64,000 nucleotides of DNA, from positions 248,001-312,000 of the forward strand of contig NZ_JXRR01000008.1 of the NCBI RefSeq assembly GCF_000829515.1. Reading direction: 5' to 3'. Under the pieces are notes generated by a model. It made no database searches. It was not told where the DNA came from and saw nothing but the letters and a program-made list of their open reading frames with translations. Positions 34,727 to 42,631 of the stretch are shown one piece after another. Origin of the DNA: Jeotgalibacillus campisalis (GTDB lineage Bacteria; Bacillota; Bacilli; Bacillales; Jeotgalibacillaceae). The stretch's first letter is position 1, and each line of letters starts with the position of its first letter. The translations under genes and the position numbers were made by a program.

Positions 34727-34732
34727 GCTATT
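34691..34732. terminator. Bidirectional terminator
   Basis: AATAGCCTAACGAATGAA pairs with TTCATTCATTAGGCTATT (17 of 18 bp) around a 6-nt loop, between the broken T component and the signal peptidase gene. Confidence 0.8.
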
Positions 34733-34748
34733 CTTATGTGTCATATAA

Positions 34749-35279
34749 TTATTGAAACCAGTCCATTTCACTAAAAGGAAAAATCCGCACCTTTACTTCT
34801 CCCAGTACCGCTTCTTCTGAAATGACGCCATATTCCCGGCTATCCATGCTCTTTCTCCGGTTATCTCCAAGAACAAATAGAGAATTTTCCGGAACTTTAA
34901 GATAAAAATCACCTGTTAAAGGTTCATTAAAAAGAAGTTTTTCCTTATTTTGTTCGAGGTAAGGTTCATGATATGGAATTCCGTTAATTGTGAGAATGTC
35001 TTCCTTTATTTCAATTTCGTCTCCCGGCAATCCGATTACCCGTTTAATATGCTGATCGGATGAAATCGGAGAGTCAAAAACAATTAAATCAAATGCTTGA
35101 ATATCACTTATTTTTGAAATGATCACGCGATTTTGATCTTCAAAAGTAGGCTCCATCGAGATGCCTTTCACCATTACAGGTGAAAATAAAAAATGTCTGC
35201 ATAGTAAAACGACGACGAGAGCCAAAAGGATCGATTTTGTCCATGAGAGCCATTCTTTTTTAGGGCTTTGCTTCAACAA
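34749..35279 (-). CDS. Signal peptidase I
   Basis: 176 residues. One N-terminal anchor (SILLALVVVLLCRHFLFS), then the S26 peptidase: GISMEPTF with the catalytic Ser, HIKRVIGLPGDEIEI with the general-base Lys, and LGDNRRKSMDSREYG (box E). It cleaves signal peptides of exported pre-proteins. It resembles the Bacillus Sip paralogues rather than the archaeal-type SipW. The start is TTG with AGGAGGGA upstream. Confidence 0.93.
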   Translation of the reverse strand: MLKQSPKKEWLSWTKSILLALVVVLLCRHFLFSPVMVKGISMEPTFEDQNRVIISKISDIQAFDLIVFDSPISSDQHIKRVIGLPGDEIEIKEDILTINGIPYHEPYLEQNKEKLLFNEPLTGDFYLKVPENSLFVLGDNRRKSMDSREYGVISEEAVLGEVKVRIFPFSEMDWFQ

Positions 35280-35406
35280 ATGTCCCTCCTGTTTATTAAT
35301 GGGTTAATTTCAGTTAATCGGAAATATATTCTATTGTCAATCTTCATTTCTCAAATAGAGGGTTTTTCCTGCTACTAATTGAATAATTTAAAAACTTAAT
35401 TTTAAG

Positions 35407-35432
35407 TGAACCTCTGTTTCCTTTCACCGGTA
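35407..35432 (+). promoter_or_regulatory. Candidate ECF promoter of the sigma-factor cassette
   Basis: TGAACC (35407-35412) followed 15-16 nt later by CGGTA (35428-35432). The AAC-containing -35 and the spacing are ECF-like, and the downstream operon encodes an ECF sigma, so autoregulation is plausible. It is not a sigma-W-type match. Confidence 0.4.
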
Positions 35433-35464
35433 TAAAAAGTAAACAAGCAGAAGGGGGATTTTGC

Positions 35465-35836
35465 ATGGGGGCAGGGTGGATTGTATCACTGATCGTCGTC
35501 GGGGTGATGGCGATTGTGATTCTTGCGATTTCCATTCCAATGGACCGCAAACATGTAGTTCGTGAAAATGGAAAAGTTAATTATAAGAAAACGAAAATTT
35601 ATTTGAGGTGGAATGTGTTTGATACATTAACGCTCAGTTTATCGATTTACGCCATTATCTGTGTGCAGGCGTTGAACCTTTTAGTGTCCAATGGACAGTC
35701 TGTGGAAAATGTATATGTACAGTTTTTTACGAATCAGGCACAGGTCTGGACACTGCTAAGCATCCTTTATCTGATCAGCCGTGTAACGATTACGCTGAAA
35801 GCAATAAAAGCGATCTTGGGAGAGGACCTTGTTTGA
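35465..35836 (+). CDS. Membrane protein of the ECF-sigma cassette
   Basis: 123 residues with about three hydrophobic segments (GWIVSLIVVGVMAIVILAI, LTLSLSIYAIICVQAL, WTLLSILYLISRVTI) and a basic cytosolic loop. It overlaps the sigma gene by 8 nt, so it is translationally coupled to it and likely takes part in signal sensing or anti-sigma control. AGAAGGGGG precedes the ATG. Family not recognised. Confidence 0.7.
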   Translation: MGAGWIVSLIVVGVMAIVILAISIPMDRKHVVRENGKVNYKKTKIYLRWNVFDTLTLSLSIYAIICVQALNLLVSNGQSVENVYVQFFTNQAQVWTLLSILYLISRVTITLKAIKAILGEDLV

Positions 35837-36368
35837 ACGTGCAGATGAGCTGATGATTGCTTATCAGCAAGGTGACATGGACGCGCTGGATCAGCTCTAT
35901 CTGCTTTTAAAAGGACCGATTTATTCATTTGTTTACAGGTACAGCAGAGACGAACAGCTAAGCATTGATATTGTTCAGGATACTTTTATTAAACTGCATC
36001 GATCTAAACATTTATATGAGAAGGAAAAGGGGAAGATTAGCTCCTATTTATATCAAATTGCCTATCGGTTGATGGTTGATAAGCTAAATCGGAGAAAAAA
36101 GTGGAGGTCATTTCTTCCTTTTTTAACATCAGTAGATCAAAAAGAGGTGGATCTTGCCGACAGGATGAGTGTCCGTGAAGCAATTGCTGCGTTGTCAGAT
36201 GTCCACAGACCAATCGTGCTGCTATTTTATTACCATGATCTGACACATGAAGAGATTGCCAATGTGCTTAATATTCCAAAAGGAACGGTGAAATCCCGAT
36301 TGCACTATGCAATCAAAAAACTAAAAGAAGAACTGGGCGGTGAAGAAAATGTCTCAAGATCCCTTTAA
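35829..36368 (+). CDS. ECF-family RNA polymerase sigma factor
   Basis: 179 residues. Region 2 (IYSFVYRYSRDEQLSIDIVQ, DTFIKLHRSKHLYEKE, YLYQIAYRLMVDKLNR) binds core polymerase and the -10. Region 4 (IVLLFYYHDLTHEEIANVLN, IPKGTVKSRLHYAIKKLK) reads the -35. The TTG start follows GAGAGGA inside the upstream gene. It overlaps the following small gene by 20 nt, an order typical of sigma/anti-sigma operons. The target regulon cannot be read, but its own operon has an ECF-like promoter. Confidence 0.92.
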   Translation: MFERADELMIAYQQGDMDALDQLYLLLKGPIYSFVYRYSRDEQLSIDIVQDTFIKLHRSKHLYEKEKGKISSYLYQIAYRLMVDKLNRRKKWRSFLPFLTSVDQKEVDLADRMSVREAIAALSDVHRPIVLLFYYHDLTHEEIANVLNIPKGTVKSRLHYAIKKLKEELGGEENVSRSL

Positions 36369-36600
36369 AAATGAACGTTTTTTACAATCAAAGCTGGATG
36401 AATATCATGTCAACGTACCGGACATCCCGCTGTACCTCCGCAAAAAAAGGTGGGAAAGATTCATAAATTACCTGGCTTCTCCGGCGAAAAACCCTATGGA
36501 GCCAATGGTGTCTACAATAAACGGAATAATGCTTGTTAAAGCAGGACCGGTAGTATGTGGTACAGTGCTGTCTGTTTTGCCGGTGCTGATTTTTGTGTAG
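36349..36600 (+). CDS. Probable short anti-sigma factor
   Basis: 83 residues: a polar, Lys/Asp-rich N-terminal part (NERFLQSKLDEYHVNVPDI, PLYLRKKRWERFINYL) that could grip the sigma, and a C-terminal hydrophobic helix (GPVVCGTVLSVLPVLIFV). Anti-sigma factors of ECF sigmas often have this layout, though this one is very short and has no zinc-binding HxxxCxxC. GGCGGTGA before ATG 36349 decides the start; it overlaps the sigma gene by 20 nt. Confidence 0.6.
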   Translation: MSQDPFKNERFLQSKLDEYHVNVPDIPLYLRKKRWERFINYLASPAKNPMEPMVSTINGIMLVKAGPVVCGTVLSVLPVLIFV

Positions 36601-36705
36601 TAACACTAACATCAAATCAAAATAACCCAAATAGAGCCGCTTCTTTAAAGATGCAGCTAGTTGGATTTGAATGGAGTGCTTGTCTTCTTTTCTGCGAAAT
36701 CATAT

Positions 36706-36801
36706 TTAGTTATGCGCGACAGCACTGATTTTAAATACAAGTTCAGGGAATGCCAGACAGTTTACTCCAATCAAGCAGCCGGCAGGACGGAATTGTGAAA
36801 C
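36706..36801 (-). pseudogene. C-terminal remnant of a RidA-family protein
   Basis: On the minus strand, the last 31 residues before a TAA read QFRPAGCLIGVNCLAFPEL and then VFKISAVAHN. This matches the RidA/YjgF C-terminus (RPAxxLIGVxxLAxPELxxEIEAIA). Upstream, coding sense is lost into the degraded repeat copy at 36825-36953, so only this fragment of a ~125-residue gene survives. Confidence 0.6.
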
Positions 36802-36824
36802 ATAAAAAAGTATTCCCTGGTTCC

Positions 36825-36953
36825 TCCTAAGGTGAGAAAGCAAGACACTTTACCTATGCTGGAGTAGGTATGTCAGTAGGGAGATCGCAACCTTCCATTG
36901 AAAGCTCAGTGAACCGGTTAAAGAGCCTGTGACACATTTGTCCCAGACCCTTT
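36825..36953 (+). repeat. Dispersed Bacillaceae repeat, copy 3 (degraded)
   Basis: It keeps GGTGAGAAAGCAAGACAC-like spacing at the left, GAAAGCTCAGTGAACCGGTT and the terminal hairpin AGAGCCTGTGACACATTTGT / CCCAGACCC (36920-36953). Identity to copies 1 and 2 is clear only in the last ~60 bp. It ends beside the RidA remnant. Confidence 0.55.
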
Positions 36954-36965
36954 CACATCGTTTAG

Positions 36966-37706
36966 TCAATCTGTATACGGTTCTTTTTCTGCAGCAGGCA
37001 AATCACCTAGCAGAGACATGATATTTTCCTCGTCCAGAATGTCTTCGTACCGTTCATGCTGTTTGTTTGGATAAATCGTCACATTACCTTCAAGATCTAC
37101 CCCGACAAAATTTTCGTATTCCTCTGTATAGCCATGATTTTCTTCCCAGTCTGCATACGTATTTTCATACTCTGAAGGAGGAGTTTCCAGGTCGGATGGG
37201 GAGTCTGAACTCCCGAATCGTGCAACATCCTGCCAGGAATCTTCTGAATCGTATACGGCGCTTTCCCGTTTTTTGTTGCGCTCGGTTTTTCTGAAATCAG
37301 CTGTCAGGATTTGTTCTTCAATAGGCCGATCATCTGAGCGATGTCGGTCCGGTGTATGCGCTAAGCAATATCGGGTGGCTGGCAGGGCTTCAAGTCTTTC
37401 ATATGGAATTTCCTCTGTGCACGACATGCAGCGGCCATACATTCCAAACTCCATTGCTTGCAGTGCAGCCTGAACTCCTTCCAGTTCCATTCTTTCATGC
37501 TCATTTAGGGCAAGGTCTTTTTCTCTTTCATATAATTCAGTTGCGAGATCTCCCGGGTGATTATCATAAGAAGAAAGCTCACCGACAGCGTCCTTCTGGT
37601 TTCGCTGCAGATCAAACTGATCACTATGGTTAAAATGTGTTTCCAGTGCTTTTTTTCGTGCAAGAAGCTCGCTTCGCAAAGATTGCAGCTGCTGAACAGT
37701 TAACAT
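36966..37706 (-). CDS. yteA: YteA-type TraR/DksA sporulation protein
   Basis: 246 residues: an N-terminal coiled coil (LRSELLARKKALETHFNH), SSYDNHPGDLATELYEREKD, and a degenerate DksA zinc finger (YGRCMSCTEEIPYERLEALP, ATRYCLAHT) retaining Cys residues. The acidic C-terminal half (DSEDSWQDVARFGSSDSPSD) is typical of YteA. This family is Bacillus sporulation-linked and may act on RNA polymerase like DksA. The start ATG 37706 has AAAGGA upstream. Confidence 0.87.
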   Translation of the reverse strand: MLTVQQLQSLRSELLARKKALETHFNHSDQFDLQRNQKDAVGELSSYDNHPGDLATELYEREKDLALNEHERMELEGVQAALQAMEFGMYGRCMSCTEEIPYERLEALPATRYCLAHTPDRHRSDDRPIEEQILTADFRKTERNKKRESAVYDSEDSWQDVARFGSSDSPSDLETPPSEYENTYADWEENHGYTEEYENFVGVDLEGNVTIYPNKQHERYEDILDEENIMSLLGDLPAAEKEPYTD

Positions 37707-37874
37707 GCTCCTCATTCCTTTACTATTTCGCTGTTTTCTTAGCGTTTCCTAAACATTGTTTTTAACACATGGAAAAAAGAATGGGATGAGGACAGCGGTT
37801 AGAAGTTCGAAAATTTAGAAATATCATGTATTAAAATGATACACTTAAGTCCTAACAGAGAGGGGAGTTTGATC

Positions 37875-38717
37875 ATGAGACAAGCCATTCCAGAAATTAC
37901 GTTAAATGACGGCATGAAAATGCCAGTCGTTGGGTTGGGTACATATAAGCTAAAAGGAAATGAAGGAGTTCAAGCCATAACGAGTGCCATTGATCTCGGG
38001 TATCGTCTGCTTGATTCTGCTTATAATTATGAGAATGAGGGAACGGTAGGAAAAGCGGTTCGGCGCAGTCCGGTTCAAAGGGAGGAACTGATTATTACGT
38101 CTAAGCTGCCCGGACGTTATCAGCCATATGATAAGGCAGTGACTGCCATTCAGGAATCACTGTACCGGGCAGGATTGGACTATTATGATTTGTATCTGAT
38201 TCATTGGCCAAATCCGAAACAGGATCTGTACGTGGAAGCATGGCAGGCGTTGATGGATGCGAAAAAATGGGGATTAATCCGTTCCATTGGCGTATGTAAT
38301 TTCCTTCCTGAACATATGAGTAGGCTTGAAAAAGAGACCGGTATGCTGCCTAGCGTAAATCAAGTAGAGCTGCATCCTTTCTTTAATCAGGCGGAGCAGA
38401 GAAAATGGCATGAAGACAATGGGGTTCACACTCAATCCTGGAGTCCGCTTTCGAGGGCGAGTGATGTTCTGCATGATGATACGATTCAATCAATCGCTTA
38501 TACGCATAATAAAACGGTTTCTCAAGTTATTTTACGCTGGCATTATCAGCTTGGCGCGATCACCATCCCGAAATCTTCTTCCCCCATCCGACAGCTCGAG
38601 AACCTCTCTATTTTTGATTTCTCGCTGAATGAAGAGGAAATGGACCGAATCCTGGCGCTTTCGCATGCCGGTGGTAGAATGAACGATCAGAACCCTGCTT
38701 TTTATGAGGAGTTTTAA
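37875..38717 (+). CDS. Aldo/keto reductase
   Basis: 280 residues, (beta/alpha)8 AKR fold: LNDGMKMPVVGLGTYKLKG, GYRLLDSAYNYENEGTVG (catalytic Asp, Tyr), ITSKLPGR (Lys), LYLIHWPNP (His) and ITIPKSSSPIRQLENL (NADPH binding). It reduces aldehydes or ketones with NADPH; the substrate is open. GAGAGGGGAG before ATG 37875 decides the start; the frame also opens at ATG 37836. Confidence 0.92.
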   Translation: MRQAIPEITLNDGMKMPVVGLGTYKLKGNEGVQAITSAIDLGYRLLDSAYNYENEGTVGKAVRRSPVQREELIITSKLPGRYQPYDKAVTAIQESLYRAGLDYYDLYLIHWPNPKQDLYVEAWQALMDAKKWGLIRSIGVCNFLPEHMSRLEKETGMLPSVNQVELHPFFNQAEQRKWHEDNGVHTQSWSPLSRASDVLHDDTIQSIAYTHNKTVSQVILRWHYQLGAITIPKSSSPIRQLENLSIFDFSLNEEEMDRILALSHAGGRMNDQNPAFYEEF

Positions 38718-38756
38718 AAAGCCTGTCTTCGTTATGAAAAACAGCTAAATAAAAAA

Positions 38757-38799
38757 ACTGCTCAGGATCAGTAAAATAGACTGATGATCCTGAGCAGTT
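38757..38799. terminator. Bidirectional terminator
   Basis: ACTGCTCAGGATCAGT pairs with ACTGATGATCCTGAGCAGT (two bulged bases), between the AKR and convergent small gene. Confidence 0.8.
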
Positions 38800-38829
38800 C
38801 ACTGTATCGAATTTTCACCGACTCCATCT

Positions 38830-39024
38830 TTAAGAAGATGAGCTTAATAATTCGCGGCAATGCGGACATTTTGCATAGTGCTCTTCACGTTCAAGCTTGG
38901 TAACATACGATAGATTGGTCGTGAATTCCCGCTTTTGTATCGGCGTATCAAAAAAATCGCATTGGGTGCCGGCATGGCTGCTATGATGGATCCGTTTCTT
39001 TTTATGATCAATAAAATATTTCAT
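38830..39024 (-). CDS. Small His/Cys-containing protein (64 aa)
   Basis: MKYFIDHKKKRIHHSSHAGT, C-terminal YAKCPHCRELL: a CxxC near the end and a cluster of His near the start could bind zinc. AAAGGA lies 11 nt before ATG 39024; a longer frame to 39105 lacks a site and runs through a hairpin. Family not recognised. Confidence 0.55.
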   Translation of the reverse strand: MKYFIDHKKKRIHHSSHAGTQCDFFDTPIQKREFTTNLSYVTKLEREEHYAKCPHCRELLSSSS

Positions 39025-39050
39025 CAATGACCCAATCCTTTCCAATAAAA

Positions 39051-39092
39051 AAACCGAAAAACCCGCAGCTTGAGCGATGGTTTTTCGGCTTT
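39051..39092. terminator. Hairpin upstream of the His/Cys gene
   Basis: CCGAAAAACC pairs with GGTTTTTCGG across ~15 nt, with flanking A and T runs. It could end minus-strand transcripts arriving from 39.4 kb, or sit in the small gene's leader. Confidence 0.5.
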
Positions 39093-39282
39093 GCCATCGG
39101 TTCAAAAGCCCGTGGCATAATACCTGTCTATTTAAAAACGATGTATGTTAAAAACAATTTGTTATAGTTCGTTTACAGGATTGAAAACACAAATGTTTTT
39201 CAATTAGTCCAAGTATAAAGGGAAACGGGGATGAAGTAAACCTCGCCCGACACTTCCATTATTTTTAAGCGACAATTTCCGC
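39093..39282. other. Intergenic stretch, nothing recognised
   Basis: 190 bp before the small minus-strand frame. No operator, RNA or convincing peptide frame beyond that one. Confidence 0.4.
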
Positions 39283-39432
39283 CTAATGAATGGATCGGAG
39301 AGATTTTGTTAATAAACTGATTTGAGCGTCTACCATAATGCTGAATCGGCTTTCTCCAGTAATAGTAGATCTCATTTTCTTCAGCCGGTTCAAATCCCGT
39401 TGAAATAAAAATTGTTCGTCATATTTTTTCAT
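39283..39432 (-). CDS. Small basic peptide (49 aa)
   Basis: MKKYDEQFLFQRDLNRLKKM, then TITGESRFSIMVDAQISLLT, end KSLRSIH. The binding site GAGGAGGAGG before ATG 39432 is strong, the main support. A second frame of the same strand is also open here, so the coding call is tentative. Confidence 0.5.
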   Translation of the reverse strand: MKKYDEQFLFQRDLNRLKKMRSTITGESRFSIMVDAQISLLTKSLRSIH

Positions 39433-39636
39433 TTGAACCTCCTCCTCAATGGTGTTATGCCTCCTATATCCCCGATTTTAAATGAATCAAACAAAATATA
39501 CGAAAATTCGATTTTTTCTTTATTGATTTCCTCATAGTATGGAAAATAGGACGCACAGAGCTTATACTAAATAAAACTTTGTAGATGCAACGTGATGCAT
39601 GTTAGCGTATATCTTTTAGTAAGAGGAGTGGGTTTT

Positions 39637-40326
39637 ATGTCAGATTTGAGCCAATCAAGCATATCTTTTTTTATCGATGAGTTTTTTGAGAAACATTTTG
39701 GTGAAAAGCCCGGCAAATTATCAGTTATAAGCCATTCTCAAAGTATCGTTATTCATCTGGAAGATTTTTTATTAGCAAGTGAAAAAATATTGTTCAAGCA
39801 GGGCAATTCGAAGCAGGTACTTGAAACAAGAGATTTTATGATATTCACTTTAAAATCTGAGATTTTACAAGAGCTTGAAAAAATAACAGATTTGCATTTC
39901 AGTGAACTGTACGCAGATTGGAATCTTGAAAAGGGGAGCGGGATGCTTTTGGCAGTGACAGATTCCTCTCAAAAAGCGGATCCCCTTCCATGGCCTTCTG
40001 ATGTAGATGAAGAAACTGTTCGAGAAATTTTCCTTATAAATAGTATTTATACAGAAAAGAAGCCTGATTCAATTCACTACTACTGGCTGAATGATCAATA
40101 TCTTTTAATTGAGCGTTCAGGCATTCTGGTTGATATCGAAAAAGAACTAATAAAAAACGGCAGTGAAGAACAACTGAGATTGGCAAAAAGACCCATGGAA
40201 CATCGGATTTTTAAGCTGTTTAATATAGTTGGGTCATTAAATAGGGCTGTTATAGAATTATTTGCTGACTGGGATTTTCATAAAGATAAAGGCTATCACG
40301 TACTGGTTTTAAAACAAATAGAATAA
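39637..40326 (+). CDS. MpsC (DUF2294) family protein, first of tandem pair
   Basis: 229 residues made of two DUF2294/MpsC repeats: residues ~5-115 (ISFFIDEFFEKHFGEKPGKL; FSELYADWNLEKGSGMLLAV) and ~140-225 (YYWLNDQYLLIERSGILVDI; IELFADWDFHKDKGYHVLVL). In other Bacillaceae MpsC proteins were linked to a Na+-translocating membrane-potential system, which is the only functional hint. The start ATG 39637 has AGAGGAGTGGG. The following gene is a paralogue. Confidence 0.82.
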   Translation: MSDLSQSSISFFIDEFFEKHFGEKPGKLSVISHSQSIVIHLEDFLLASEKILFKQGNSKQVLETRDFMIFTLKSEILQELEKITDLHFSELYADWNLEKGSGMLLAVTDSSQKADPLPWPSDVDEETVREIFLINSIYTEKKPDSIHYYWLNDQYLLIERSGILVDIEKELIKNGSEEQLRLAKRPMEHRIFKLFNIVGSLNRAVIELFADWDFHKDKGYHVLVLKQIE

Positions 40327-40407
40327 AGATTTTCGCTCTTCATATTCCTGATCAATGGTTCTGCTCGAAATGAGAACGGCTAGTGAATCGGAAAGGGGAT
40401 TAATTGT

Positions 40408-41109
40408 ATGCCTGTCGGAAAAACAATCCAGCAAGAAGTGAGCGGATACATCTCCACCCTCCTGCGAGATCATTTTGGAAAAGGTCCCAAATCCGTTTAT
40501 GTGACACTAAAACATCCATTCATTACCATTCACTTCCGCGGCTTTATTGCACCAATGGAGAAAGTCCTCCTTCAACGGAATGAATGGAAAAGGGTGTTGG
40601 AAATTCGCGATTTGCTTGTTGAAAAGCTTAAGGAAGATGTCGTAGAAGAACTTCAGAAACTAGCTGATTTAAACATTGAAGAGTTTTATGCTGACTGGAA
40701 TCTGAAGCATGAAAGCGGCTTATTTATCGGAGTGATGAAAGGCAGAGCTGAAGAGAAAGACTTCGAAGGACCTCCTTCTATTGATAAAAAGGCTTTTGAA
40801 CAAAGAGTTCGAGATGCGACTGAAAAAGCACAGAAGGTTCCAGGCAGAGTGGACACGTATTGGTTAAGTGAACGTATGATTCTAGTGAAGAGAACGGACA
40901 TTCTTGTTGGCATTGAAAAAGCCCTCATCAAAGAAGGATACTCAGAGGTTTTAAAGCTTGCGAAACGGCCAATGGAACGCTCTCTCCTAGAAGCTGCTGA
41001 TTTAGGCGAGACACTCCATAGAAACATTGTAGAAATCTTTTTAGACTGGGATTTTATTAATGACTTTGGCTATGTTGGGCTGATTCTGGAGCCGCAAAAA
41101 GATTCATGA
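40408..41109 (+). CDS. MpsC (DUF2294) family protein, second of tandem pair
   Basis: 233 residues, again two repeats (YISTLLRDHFGKGPKSVYVT; EEFYADWNLKHESGLFIGVM; then TYWLSERMILVKRTDILVGI; EIFLDWDFINDFGYVGLILE). The order and key motifs (ADWNL/LDWDF, AKRPMER/AKRPMEH) match the upstream gene, so they arose by tandem duplication. It stands ~80 bp downstream and is probably cotranscribed. AAAGGGG precedes the ATG. Confidence 0.83.
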   Translation: MPVGKTIQQEVSGYISTLLRDHFGKGPKSVYVTLKHPFITIHFRGFIAPMEKVLLQRNEWKRVLEIRDLLVEKLKEDVVEELQKLADLNIEEFYADWNLKHESGLFIGVMKGRAEEKDFEGPPSIDKKAFEQRVRDATEKAQKVPGRVDTYWLSERMILVKRTDILVGIEKALIKEGYSEVLKLAKRPMERSLLEAADLGETLHRNIVEIFLDWDFINDFGYVGLILEPQKDS

Positions 41110-41251
41110 ATGAGACAGACGTACTTAGATCAGCAGGGCGTCTTTTTTATCGTATTGAAAAAAGTGCTATTGGACTTTTTTTGTGGTGCAGATGGACGTC
41201 TGACTGAGCAATTACATGAGCTATATTAACGTTTGAAACTGGGGGGTTCAC

Positions 41252-42064
41252 ATGAGAACGCTATTAATCGATGCAAAAAAAGTGGCAGAACAAGCCGTAA
41301 GGGAAGCAGGTGCGTCAATTAAAAGCCTGTTTGATCAGGCGATACAGATCCATGAAAAAGATGAGTTTGGAGATCTGGTGACAGAAGCCGATTTTCTGGC
41401 AGAAAAAATAATAGTAGAAAAAATTGGAAAAGTCTTTCCTGATCACCAAATTCACAGTGAAGAAGCAGGGGATAATGGACTTGAAAGTGATTGGCTGTGG
41501 CAAATTGATCCATTGGATGGCACGAATAATTTTGCAATGGGGTTTCCTGTTTTTTCAGCTTCTGTTGCACTGCTGTATAAAAGGGAACCCGTCCTGGGAG
41601 TTACTTATGAACCAATGGCAGATCGTTTATATACAGCTGTTTTAGGTGAGGGAACCCTTTGTAACGAAAAGCGGATAGAGATGAATAGAAAGCCTGACAT
41701 GTCTCGGTTAACTGTGGCGTGGATCCAGGGTCACCAGGTACAAAACGAAGAAAAAGCTGTGAAGTTAAGACATTATATAGATGTGACATGTAAACGAATG
41801 ATCCGGCTATGGGCCCCAACATTGCAGTGGGCGATGCTTGCCAAAGGGGACATCGATGGAATTGTTTTATATAACTCTGAAGGTGATGATTTATATGGGG
41901 GGTTATTGATGGTGAAGGAAGCCGGAGGAATTATTTTTGATTTTAGCGGGAAGGAGTTCCAGGGGATGAACAGCGAGCCTTATTTAATTGCATGCCATCC
42001 TGAACAAAAGGAAGCGTTTTTAAAACTGGTACAGGACGGACTTCGCGGGTTTAATGCACAATGA
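41252..42064 (+). CDS. Inositol monophosphatase family protein
   Basis: 270 residues. Metal-site motifs: DLVTEADFLAEKIIV, HSEEAGD (the E-E pair), WQIDPLDGTNNFAMGFPVFS (DPLDGTNNF signature) and near the end GDDLYGGLLMVKEAGG. It hydrolyses a phosphate monoester such as inositol phosphate, fructose-1,6-bisphosphate or PAP with Mg2+; which one is open. It starts a run of four closely spaced genes (overlap or <40 bp), likely an operon. Confidence 0.9.
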   Translation: MRTLLIDAKKVAEQAVREAGASIKSLFDQAIQIHEKDEFGDLVTEADFLAEKIIVEKIGKVFPDHQIHSEEAGDNGLESDWLWQIDPLDGTNNFAMGFPVFSASVALLYKREPVLGVTYEPMADRLYTAVLGEGTLCNEKRIEMNRKPDMSRLTVAWIQGHQVQNEEKAVKLRHYIDVTCKRMIRLWAPTLQWAMLAKGDIDGIVLYNSEGDDLYGGLLMVKEAGGIIFDFSGKEFQGMNSEPYLIACHPEQKEAFLKLVQDGLRGFNAQ

Positions 42065-42077
42065 TAGAGGTGATCTC

Positions 42078-42605
42078 ATGACTGCAGGGAAAGAAAAAAT
42101 TATAATCCGAACTGGAACGTTAGAGGATGCGCAGCCTTCTTTTGTATTACAAAGAGCTGTCGTGTCAGAAATGGATTATTTAGTGACGGTGCCTCAAGAG
42201 CTTTCAGCTGACCCCGACCGTCACATTCAATGGATTCAAAAAATAATGAACCATGACAGAGAGACATTTATTGTGGCAGAAGTTAATGGCGAACTCGCCG
42301 GCTGGATTATCTTTCAATCACCGGATAGAAAGCGACTGGCTCATACGGGCTCACTTGGGATGATGGTGGACCCTGCGCATAGAGGAAAAGGCATTGGCAG
42401 GCTGCTGATAAATGACCTGCTGAAGTGGGCAGAAAGCAATGATGAAATTATGAAAGTGAGTCTGAGTGTATTTTCAGACAATCATCGTGCCATCTCCCTT
42501 TATAAAAGTGCGGGATTCAAAGAAGAAGGACGTAAGGTTAATGAAATACAGCGCAATGAAAATGAATATATCGATGATGTGCTGCTTTATAAAATGGTCT
42601 GGTGA
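42078..42605 (+). CDS. GNAT-family N-acetyltransferase
   Basis: 175 residues: MVDPAHRGKGIGRLLINDLL is the acetyl-CoA loop (R-x-K-G-I-G), followed by VSLSVFSDNHRAISLYKSAG and GFKEEGRKVNE. GAGGTGAT before ATG 42078 decides the start (13 bp after the phosphatase gene). Substrate unknown. Confidence 0.85.
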   Translation: MTAGKEKIIIRTGTLEDAQPSFVLQRAVVSEMDYLVTVPQELSADPDRHIQWIQKIMNHDRETFIVAEVNGELAGWIIFQSPDRKRLAHTGSLGMMVDPAHRGKGIGRLLINDLLKWAESNDEIMKVSLSVFSDNHRAISLYKSAGFKEEGRKVNEIQRNENEYIDDVLLYKMVW

Positions 42606-42631
42606 CATTCCGTACATACAGGGGAATCTAA

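Noticed and set aside
41110-41251. Terminator after the MpsC pair (AGACG/CGTCT with T run)
   Set aside because: Only about 5 bp of stem with a long loop; not convincing enough to list.
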